From Beaufortia kweichowensis (taxonomy: Eukaryota; Chordata; Actinopteri; Cypriniformes; Gastromyzontidae): DNA of 64,000 nucleotides. Position numbers and translations under genes: made by a program. Where the stretch lies: NCBI GenBank assembly GCA_019155185.1, contig CM032802.1, forward strand, positions 12,691,638 through 12,755,637, read 5' to 3'. This document shows, piece by piece, positions 38,301 through 64,000 of this stretch. Below the pieces are notes generated by a model. That model made no database searches. It saw nothing but the letters and a program-made list of their open reading frames with translations, and was not told the DNA's origin. The first letter of the stretch is position 1. Every line of letters starts with the position of its first letter.

Positions 38301-41300
38301 AATCTTCAAACACATTACCTGGCTTTTATTTAAACAAAAAATACAAGTGTTTTTCACATGCGCCCTATTCACTTTCTTAATTTATTTCCCTTTGTTATAT
38401 TTTTTTTGGATCTTCTCCAGTAAGGAATCGATAGGGTTTCGCTTTCTCAGCCTCGAGCGTTACAGATGGCTGATGCCTCTAATACAATGACTGATCAAAA
38501 AGCAATTAGACAGCACTTCAGCTCAATGACAGCAATCACATGTTTGCAATGAGGCTAAATTTGTGACATGCAAGACACAAGAACACATTTGTTTGTAGCG
38601 TGATATAATATATCTAATATTTATAATATATAAAGAGAAATAGCAAAACATTTTGTGTTAAAAACTGCCTAGTCTTTTCAGCATGGTGAATTGGGCTTTT
38701 ACTGGTACCAAAAACCCAAATTTACTATTTATGTGCATATACTGTGGTTTGGTGGCTTCACTGATTTGGTATTCACCTGTGCTTTGAAATACAGCAAAAA
38801 GTATTTGCTTATACTAACTAGTACCTTCTTGTCCACTAGGTGGAGCGAGAGAAGTCATCTCTTCTTTCCAACCTGCAGGAGTCTCAAACTCAATTGCAGC
38901 ACACGCAGGGTGCTTTAACGGAACAACACAAGCGCGTTCACCGCCTCACGGAGCATGTCAATGCCATGAAGCGCATCCACAGCGATAAAGAGTTTGAAAC
39001 AGAGGAAACCGAAAAAGGTGATGTGCCCTTCGACGGTTGCTGTGAATATGAGACAGACATCAATGGAATAGAGCTCCTTGAGTGTAAATATCGAGTCGCT
39101 GTGACTGAGGTCATTGACTTGAAGGCGGAGCTTAAGGCTTTAAAAGAAAAGTATAACCAGTCTGTGGAGAGCCAATCAGAAGAGTGCAACCGCAACGATG
39201 GAAAGGTCCAGGCCATAGAAGAGCAGGTAAAGCGTTTGGAGAAAGCTTGCAGAGAAGGTCGAGAGCGGATTGGCGGCCTTGAGGCGGAGCTGCGGAGTGC
39301 TTCGAGTATGGCTAGCGAGAGTAACGGCATGTTAAATACAGCTCAGGACGATCTGGTTACGTTCAGTGAGGAACTCGCTCAGCTTTACCATCACGTCTGC
39401 TTGTGCAACAACGAGACGCCAAACCGCGTCATGCTGGATTACTACCGTCAGAGCAGGGTCACACGTAGCGGAAGTCTCAAAGGCACGGACGACCCGAGGG
39501 CTCTGCTTTCACCACGGTTAGCTCGCCGTCTCGCTGCTGTCAACTCCTCAGATGTGTCCAAGAGCCCTCAAGATTCCCCGTCAAAGGAACCACTGGGAGA
39601 TGGATCTAAAGGGGAGGCAGGAAGTCCTAACAAAACCCCATTTGGTTCCCCAGTCAACGGTTCATTACTCTCCGCCTCCCCAGTGCCAGAGACCGGAGAT
39701 CTTCGCAAGGAGCCCATGAACATCTACAACCTTACTGCCATTATACGTGACCAGATCAAGCATCTGCAGAAGGCCGTAGACCGCTCGCTCCAGCTGTCCA
39801 GGCAGAGAGCAGCAGCGCAAGAGTTGGCACCCATCTTGGACAAAGACAAGGAGGCGTGCATGGAGGAGATCCTGAAGCTCAAATCCCTCTTGAGCACCAA
39901 AAGAGAGCAGATTGCCACTTTGCGTATTGTCCTTAAAGCCAACAAAACGGTAGGAGATGTTTGGTTGCAAACCCAAAGCTTGAAACTGTTTAGTATCTTG
40001 TACTACATGTTGTTTGATGTTTGTCCTCAGACGGCAGAAGTGGCCTTGGCTAACCTGAAGAGTAAATACGAGAATGAGAAGTCCATGGTGGTGGAGACGA
40101 TGATGAAACTTAGAAATGAATTAAAGGCTCTTAAAGAAGATGCAGCCACCTTTTCTTCACTGAGGGCGATGTTTGCCACAAGGTACACTTCTCAGTCATC
40201 TGCACTAAAAATAAAATTTGAGTTGGGCATGATTCTACATTACATAATTTCACATCTCTCTTTCTGTTTCTCTAGATGTGATGAGTACGTTACTCAACTA
40301 GACGAGATGCAGAGGCAGCTGGCTGCCGCAGAAGATGAAAAGAAGACTCTCAACTCGCTGCTTCGTATGGCCATTCAACAAAAACTAGCCCTGACCCAGC
40401 GACTGGAGGACCTGGAATTTGACCACGAGCAGTCACACTGTGTACGAGGAGGGAAAGTGTCAAGAATCAGGAACAGCCCTCAAAAAGTAAGTCAACGAAC
40501 CGCACTCACCGCTCCACCCAGTCCCACCACGCCCCTTTCAAATCCTCTCGTGTCAGCCGGTAGCTCACCTTCACTGGATATTCCCGCTCCATCTCCCTCC
40601 ACCTGGAGCTCCTCAGCCAAGCCGTTCTTCCTCGGACAGTCCCAGTGGAATCTGGGCGTCTTAGACCCACAGACACTAAGTATCGAATTTTGTCCTGTCG
40701 TTCATAACAGAGACTCTGGCCACAGCTCACAGCGTTCGTCTGATGTTCACGTCCTCAGATCGGCTCCTACTTCTCCGTATCTCACACGGCAGCCGTCACC
40801 ACGCTCGGTCAGATCTCGCGTACGCTCCTCTGTCACTCCTATGACTCCCAGAAACCCTCAGAGTTAAGGACAGACTGGTTTCCATCTGTATCAAATGTGT
40901 ACGATTCAACTCAGGGATGTATTTGAGGACTGCTTTAAATTTTGTATTAATGTCGACTAGAATGTATTCTGTGTTTTTGTTTACTCTGGATTTATTTGGG
41001 TCCCATGGCTTTTAGAATAATGAATAGCGTCCAAACCTAAAAATAAGATTTAATCTGAACTTTTTAATTACCTTTGATGTCTCTTTGTGGCTTAAGTAAG
41101 AAAACAGGTTTTCAATAATTGTTGGAATCTACCCCAGTAAGGAAGTGTAATCGGACCATATTGGATGAATTAATCTGTAATGCAAAACAGGTATTCAATG
41201 GTGCATGTCTATATTTAAATCCTTAATTTCAGAATATCATTCCTGCATGTGTGCCTTCATTTTAAGCTGCATACTGCATGTACAACCATTGGCAGATATG

Positions 41301-43392
41301 ACATCTGACATAACTACAGCTCCCTCCAGCGTTTCCAGTGTTTCCTATTGCAAATCAGGATCAAAATCTACAATCTAACCTACATTAAACTTTCCAAAAT
41401 TTTTTTGCCATGCTCACATGAGCTCAATGTGCAACCGGAGAGAGCTGTTCTATTCATGGATACGGCATATGGCACCGCAGTATCTGCCATATGTAAATGC
41501 AGGCATGTGCACATGCTGCCTGACTAATGCATACTAATGAATACACGCCCGAAGCGGTCACATCAAATATGTCATTCAAAGCATTTGACAGGATTAGCAG
41601 TCAAGAGTCAACATGTGCGTTTGCTCGGCTCACCATGTGCGATACTCACCCATGTGCAGTTCATGCAGATCTGATGGTTGTTTGTAGATCTATGCTAACT
41701 GTACATGTTTAGACCAGCCGTTGGAAGCAAGAGATGGTGTTTTGTGAATATCACAATGTTTGTGCCTTGCATGTTAGTATCGTGCATGATGTTACTCGGG
41801 TGTAAATCATTTTTATGTGGTTTAATCAGGATGAAAACCAGTCTGATCCTATTTCCCCTTTGTGTTATCAAAAAAAGTTGTTTTACTTCATCTTACACTA
41901 AATTTAATTGATTAACAGCGAATGCAAAACAACACAATTTAATACATTTTAATTTCAAAGTGCTTTTAGAAAATGTTTTAGATTTTTGAAAGTCCTGTTA
42001 AAAAATGCTATTTTTAACTGGTTGTTAGTGATAAGAACCTATTTTTGTATTAACAGTATCTGGTACTGTAAATATGCCAGTAAACAGTCAGTGTTGCAGC
42101 GTGTCACATCCTGACTGTATTTCTCATCACTGAACCTGTCAAATGCTTTTTTCCACATGGCATATGACTAAAAAAATCATTTAGAGTTTAGAAGAGAAAG
42201 AAATTAGTAGATTAGTAAATGCAGTAAATTTTCATTTAATTCTGGGGCTTTGTGTGTAATTGTTTACTGTATGAAAAATATCACTGCATGTACCGTAAAC
42301 ATATGCAAACATGCAAACACACCTTATGCAAATTTAGATTTAACATTGATTCCAAAGTCCAGGAACAGCTCTTCATCTGTATGTTTGCTTTTAGCATCAA
42401 TTAGTGTGTTTAACAGCTGCAGTATTCAATTTTGGCCAACAGCTGCAGTGTATGAATGAGCTTTTGTCAGCCTCTGCTGGTAGGTAACGTCGCTAACACC
42501 ATGGCCATTTTGCAGGCTAAAGTCGTATTTCTTTATTCCCTGCTGAAAATAAACATAAAACCAGCATAAACTGTTTTTTTCTGGTCTCCTAGCCTGGTTT
42601 TAGCTGGTTAAACTCATTTATCGGACTGAGGGGTTTTAGCCACTTTTAGCTGATCAAGCTCTTCTAAAATGTCTTTATTTTGCACGTCTGTTTGATGCTG
42701 GCACAGAAATGACATACTGCAGATTTCATTTTCATGTCTTGTTACTTGTAAATGTGTACAGTATGTTGTACAGTACAGTATGCGTATGTACGCAGTCATT
42801 AACATATCAGTTGTGACTGACACATGAACAAATCTTTATGGCTGGACCCTATGCTACGCTCTTTACCTTTCTTTCAAACTTGTTTCCCTTTTATTAATGT
42901 TTCTGGCACTCCTTGTCAATCAAATATATCATGTTGGATGCTAATGATGATTTCTGCCTCATAATTGAACAATCCTTTCTTTTATTGTTCTTATACAAAA
43001 ACCCTAAAAGTATTTGGGCACTTTTACCTAAATTGTGTTAGATCACAAAATGCCAAATCAAGTGACATGCAAAGAAACTCACTATTTTCTGTAGTATTCA
43101 AAAAATATTTAGCTTGTTTGATGTTTTAGTACAATTTTCCAAATACTTTTAAAGGCCACTGTATATGAATTTGCCCACAAAAGATCTATGTTTCTTTCTC
43201 TGCATGAAATTAACACTTAGTAACACCTCGAGTTATTCACATCTCATCTATGTGTCTATTTGTGTGTGTGTGTGTGTGTGTTTGTGTCGCTAACCCTGAC
43301 TGTCACACCTTTGTATATCTGTCTAATTTATCAGTTTCTCTTAGATTGTCACCAGTCTGCTGTCTCAGTACCGCCCACCTCCCCACAACTGA
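26015..43392 (+). CDS. bicd1: Bicaudal D homolog 1 (dynein-dynactin cargo adaptor)
   Basis: Shared coding exons: 26015-26230, 35481-35693, 36559-36711, 37091-37567, 38840-39949, 40031-40182 and 40276-40486. The coding sequence then either reads through to a stop at 40865-40867 (970 residues) or splices to 43345-43392 (859 residues). The protein is a long coiled-coil homodimer linking dynein and dynactin to Rab6 vesicles. The CC1 box AAxxG that binds dynein light intermediate chain is AAECG at 35-39. CC1 spans roughly 1-280 and CC2 about 350-530. The C-terminal cargo coiled coil (about 690-835) contains MEEILKLKSLLSTKREQ and DEYVTQLDEMQRQLAAAEDE. Assignment to BICD1 over BICD2 rests on QSRVTRSGSLKGTDDPRALL (shared with BICD1) and on length, near human BICD1 (975). 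The ATG at 26015 has an AAAGCGATGG context. A Ser/Pro-rich linker lies at about 570-650. Intron 1 is 9.2 kb. Confidence 0.93.
26321..26376 (+). repeat. (TC)28 microsatellite in bicd1 intron 1
   Basis: Uninterrupted TC repeat 90 nt downstream of the exon 1 donor. With the CT tract at 25913-25969 it brackets exon 1 on the same strand. Confidence 0.95.
30597..30800 (-). mobile_element. Decayed copy of the AGTTCACCC-type teleost repeat
   Basis: Landmarks of the family appear in order: ATAGTTTACTTAAGATTAA, TTTGGCAGAAGATACAAAAG, ATTGGTAACCAAACCATATT, GTTCCACAGAAGAAAGAAAG, TCATACACGTTTGGAATGA and GTGAATAAATGATGGAAGA. Ends are eroded. It appears related to the shorter element at 5551-5655. Orientation is arbitrary. 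Confidence 0.55.
36803..36938 (+). repeat. Common cyprinid dispersed repeat in bicd1 intron 3
   Basis: CCTGTAACCCTCACCCTACA, CCCCTAACCCTCATACAAAC, ATGATTTATAAGCTGTTGTC and CTAATGGGGACCAAAAAATA followed by TCCACACAATGTCAAA form a pattern I recognise as a frequent cyprinid repeat. Copy number and class cannot be determined here. Confidence 0.5.
40487..40867 (+). CDS. bicd1: bicd1 alternative C-terminus A: read-through past an internal donor
   Basis: After lysine 844 the sequence AAA/GTAAGTCA is a textbook donor, yet the frame stays open for 126 more codons to TAA at 40865-40867. The extra segment is Ser/Pro-rich (APPSPTTPLSNP, PSLDIPAPSPSTWSSS, SAPTSPYLTRQPSPRSVRSR) with several SP/TP sites and a basic end, typical of a disordered tail. 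It gives a 970-residue protein, close to the long human BICD1 form, whose tail also begins Val-Ser at this junction. Codon use looks like real coding sequence, so this is probably an exon extension and not intron noise. Confidence 0.7.
   Translation, partial: VSQRTALTAPPSPTTPLSNPLVSAGSSPSLDIPAPSPSTWSSSAKPFFLGQSQWNLGVLDPQTLSIEFCPVVHNRDSGHSSQRSSDVHVLRSAPTSPYLTRQPSPRSVRSRVRSSVTPMTPRNPQS
40868..43344 (+). other. bicd1: 3' UTR of long bicd1 form / intron of short form
   Basis: This stretch follows the TAA of the long form and lies inside the intron of the short form. A candidate poly(A) signal AATAAA is at 42548-42553. A decayed AGCCTGGTTTTAGCTGGTT-type repeat spans about 42540-42665. A (TG)10 microsatellite is at 43261-43280. 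No other coding exon is visible. Confidence 0.5.
43261..43280 (+). repeat. (TG)10 microsatellite
   Basis: Ten uninterrupted TG units about 65 nt before the acceptor of the distal bicd1 exon. Confidence 0.9.
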
Positions 43393-43420
43393 GGCACGGG
43401 GAGGCGTCCAGAGGCCACAG
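43345..43420 (+). CDS. bicd1: bicd1 alternative C-terminus B: distal exon (15 codons plus stop)
   Basis: The acceptor CAGTTTCTCTTAG precedes an exon that, joined in phase 0 to K844, encodes IVTSLLSQYRPPPHN and a stop TGA at 43390-43392. The exon ends at 43420 before GTAACTCG, only 28 nt after the stop, so the downstream junction should not trigger nonsense-mediated decay. A short hydrophobic tail of this kind is known for the shorter BICD1 isoform. The resulting protein is 859 residues. Confidence 0.65.
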
Positions 43421-43870
43421 GTAACTCGCTCTCTCTATTTTCTTCTTCGCAAGACTCTAAAAATGTCACACTTATAGCAGCACCTCCTCACAGCATTGCA
43501 CTTTGTCACACACTCGGCTTTTTCTTAGATTTCGTTTGGCTTGCTCACACATTTTAATAGTTCTGCATACAGTCAGCAGCATACAGTACGTCTTGACAAC
43601 CACACGCAAGCGGGAAATTCAGATGCCAAGCACCCTTGCATCAACCTCTCTTCCTGAGTTGTCAAATAAAGACAACAATCCTTTGTCCCCATGTTGTTGA
43701 AAATAGTTTGTTTTAAAGTGTCTTTCTGTTGCGTGTGTCCCTCTGTGTGTCTGCATATGCTTTCATAATTATTGCTCTACTCTCAGTTTTTTCAAGAATT
43801 GGTTATTTCATTACACACCGACCTAATGTCACTATCACTTTTTCTCTGTTTTCTTCTTTTATGTTTGTAG

Positions 43871-45545
43871 GGACTTCAGTAGTTCTAATGTGTTGGCTCT
43901 TCAAGAGGACCGGACACCTGAGGTTGTTTCCAGACTTCCATGTGACCCTTTCAAATGTCTGGCCCATCACTCTCATCTTTTTGGCCCATAGCTCCTGTCA
44001 GTGAAAAAGAAAGTCTTTGGAAACTTCTTGTCCTCTTTTAGTTCACACAGATGATGGATGACGGATTGGGCGAGGCACATCAGTCATCAGCCAATCATCC
44101 CAAAGGGACCGTCCTAATTTTACCCTCAAACATTGAAATCCATAGATTGGATGAATTATTCAGTGCTTAGTGCAAAAGTACAACTTACCACCCGGATTAA
44201 CGTGAGAGCAATAGGAAAAGGATTTATGATTTAATTTATTTACCTGTTTGTTTATTTTAAACAGTTATGTGTGTTATATCCTTTTACAATACGTTGGTAC
44301 ATTACAGTATTTAAAGTGACTTGAATGTGGTTGTCAGTTCATATCAGTTCAACTAATTGTTATCTTTGACTTTTAGAAGAAAAACAAACAAAAGTGTGCT
44401 AGGGATTTGCTTGGAAAGTTAAGTAGGTGTTAAAAACTGGTTTATTTGACTCTTGAGAATTGCATCAACAAGATTTTCAAGAAATTTGAAAGCTGAAACC
44501 CTGAAGTTTAAACACCTTTGAGGTGATGTTTGCATTACACATTTAAGTTTAGCAAATGTCAGTTTCTCGATTTAATGTCATGGCATATGGAATGTATGTT
44601 TACTTCTTTTATAGTAGTTAAAAAGTTGGTGCACTGCACAAAATTATACTTTTATTTTTTTATACATGAATTATCATATTTATTGTGATGTCAGTGATGT
44701 CAGATCAGTGTCTATTGGACAAATATCTGTCTGTTTGAGGGAGCTGAGTTTACTAAAACATGATGTGGGTTTACTGTATTTACTGTATTATACATTTACT
44801 AGAATCTCTTCCTCCATTTTCATGTTTTATTTGTTATATAGTAACCTTTACTCTCTCTCTCTTTCTCTCCACTGTGTAAAGCACAAATGTATTACGACAG
44901 TTTTCTGTCATTTGGTCATCTATTTCACAGCAGGATTTGTACCAGCAGAACAAAGATTCATGTCAGTTGTCATTGTTTTTAATAGAGCAGTAACCACAAA
45001 ACACATACTTACACTCAATTCATTCACTTACAGGTTACTGGTGTGTCAAAGACGGTCTAAATTAAGAACACGAAGCAAAACTCTATGTCCATTGTAAAAC
45101 TGAAACAAAGATCTGTGTATTTAATGACATGCAGAAAAGAATATAGGATCAATGGTGTCATTCACTATCTTTCTCAGCTTCCAGTTCTCTATTCTGATCT
45201 GTCTAAACCATTTATAGGGTATTTTAGACAATATTCATTACTTTTGCGCATTTCCAACCAGAGACGTTTGATTATGAAACAACTGGGTTTACGAACTACT
45301 AAATTCAGTGGATTTTCTGACTCTTCTGTGTAATCTGAATAATTTTAGGACAAACATTTCCACTGTTACATGGTGTTTAGTGGTTAAAGCATGATCACAC
45401 TGTAAGACATTTTTGTGTATACAGTCATAAGTGACATATAGGTTGAATTCAGGTAAATTGGGACATTAAAACATTGCAATGACCCTGTTTACTTGAATTT
45501 GCCCTTCTTTTTGTGAAATAAAATGTAAAAACATGATACGCTGAG
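43871..45545 (+). other. bicd1: Probable terminal 3' UTR exon of bicd1
   Basis: The acceptor TTTTATGTTTGTAG/GGACTTCAG at 43870 could receive the 43420 donor. The first clear poly(A) signal on this strand past it is GAAATAAAATG at about 45518-45528. The interval is AT-rich and has no convincing coding frame; the 143-codon open frame at 44666-45097 has no family motif. Extent is inferred. Confidence 0.4.
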
Positions 45546-45959
45546 TCTTGACTTAATTATATGAAACGATGAGTCTGATGTTTTATGTTTGTAGGCTAAA
45601 TAATACAGCTTTTATGTTTACACGTTATCTCACTGTCTCAAGTTACAGGAAAGACCAGGAAAATGTTTTCTCACTTTCTTACACATTTTTTTTTTGCATT
45701 TAATTAATGCATTGTTTTTTTCTGTGTGTTTGTTGCTGTTCTTTAATTAGGATTATCACGTGCATCACAACATAACAGTTTGGTGAGCAAATGAGTCAAA
45801 ATATGTTGCATAACGCTATTGCATCCTAGAGGAAATGATAAAGGATTTGTTCGTAGAAATCCATATTATGATGTTAAAAGGTCAGTGACTCAAAGGTAAA
45901 TAGACTGCAGAAGGTAACAGGGCAGGAAATGACTGAACCAATCGTGTTATCAGAGCTGT

Positions 45960-46211
45960 TAGAGGGCGGTGATGAGGGTGCGCGCGGCGGCGGCGGTGGC
46001 GCGCTTGCGATAAGGTTCAGTACAGCGCGTTACCTTGAAGACGTTTAGCCAAAAAACACTGTACGCGAAAGTCTCCCTGCACTTTGCATAACACTACGAC
46101 AGTTTTAGATTTGCAAACTGTCATTACGCAAACGGTTTCGTTTCGGATATGCTTCGTGCGCCCGTGTAAAGGAGGAATAAACAGCTGCTGTGTGTGTTTC
46201 AAAGTCTTTAA
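45960..46211 (+). promoter_or_regulatory. GC-rich promoter and 5' UTR of the downstream gene
   Basis: A dense CpG patch (GCGCGCGGCGGCGGCGGTGG and GCGCGCTTGCG, about 45978-46010) precedes the first coding exon by 200 nt, in a region otherwise AT-rich. No TATA box is seen. An in-frame TAA directly precedes the ATG at 46212, so the coding exon does not extend upstream. Confidence 0.5.

Positions 46212-64000
<17,789 letters not shown>

Noticed and set aside
38835..38849. CTCF-like CCACTAGGTGGAGCG
   Set aside because: It has a mismatch in the core and simply overlaps the bicd1 exon 5 acceptor and first codons.
44666..45097. 143-codon plus-strand open frame
   Set aside because: It lies in the probable 3' UTR of bicd1, is AT-rich, rich in Leu/Ser/Tyr, and shows no family motif.

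Overview
The window looks like nuclear DNA of a bony fish, most likely a cyprinid. Genes are split by introns with GT-AG borders. Intergenic DNA is AT-rich and carries CT/GA and GT microsatellites. Several short repeat families common in cyprinid genomes are recognisable. The encoded proteins are vertebrate types. No prokaryotic or phage feature was seen.

Layout: 1-15.3 kb has no gene I can support. It holds a gypsy-type solo LTR (11314-11648), a small TTAA-bounded element and a 37-bp tandem duplication. At 15.4-16.9 kb, a TATA promoter with a pyrimidine-rich start is followed by a non-coding, probably spliced transcription unit (+ strand). A near-perfect 82-nt hairpin (17376-17457) lies between it and the next gene. 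At 17.9-25.0 kb (- strand) is a complete slc23a4, encoding an SNBT1-type nucleobase transporter: 12 coding exons, 617 codons, plus a probable untranslated first exon. About 0.6 kb beyond its predicted start, bicd1 begins on the + strand. It encodes the dynein adaptor Bicaudal D1 (26015 to 43392, with 3' UTR to about 45.5 kb) in seven shared coding exons, with two possible C-termini of 970 and 859 residues. From about 46 kb to the right edge is the 5' part of another + strand gene. It has several candidate alternative first exons, all ending in phase 1, joining exons at 59149-59235 and 63882 onward. Its place next to bicd1 on the same strand suggests fgd4 (frabin), but the diagnostic RhoGEF, PH and FYVE domains would lie beyond the window.

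bicd1 and slc23a4 are divergently arranged, with a consensus-matching CTCF-like site between their starts. bicd1 and the downstream gene are in tandem. The genes share no pathway: slc23a4 is a membrane transporter, bicd1 a motor adaptor, and fgd4, if correct, a Cdc42 exchange factor.

All gene models were built by reading splice sites and translating by eye. Family names come from recognised protein sequence. No database search was run.
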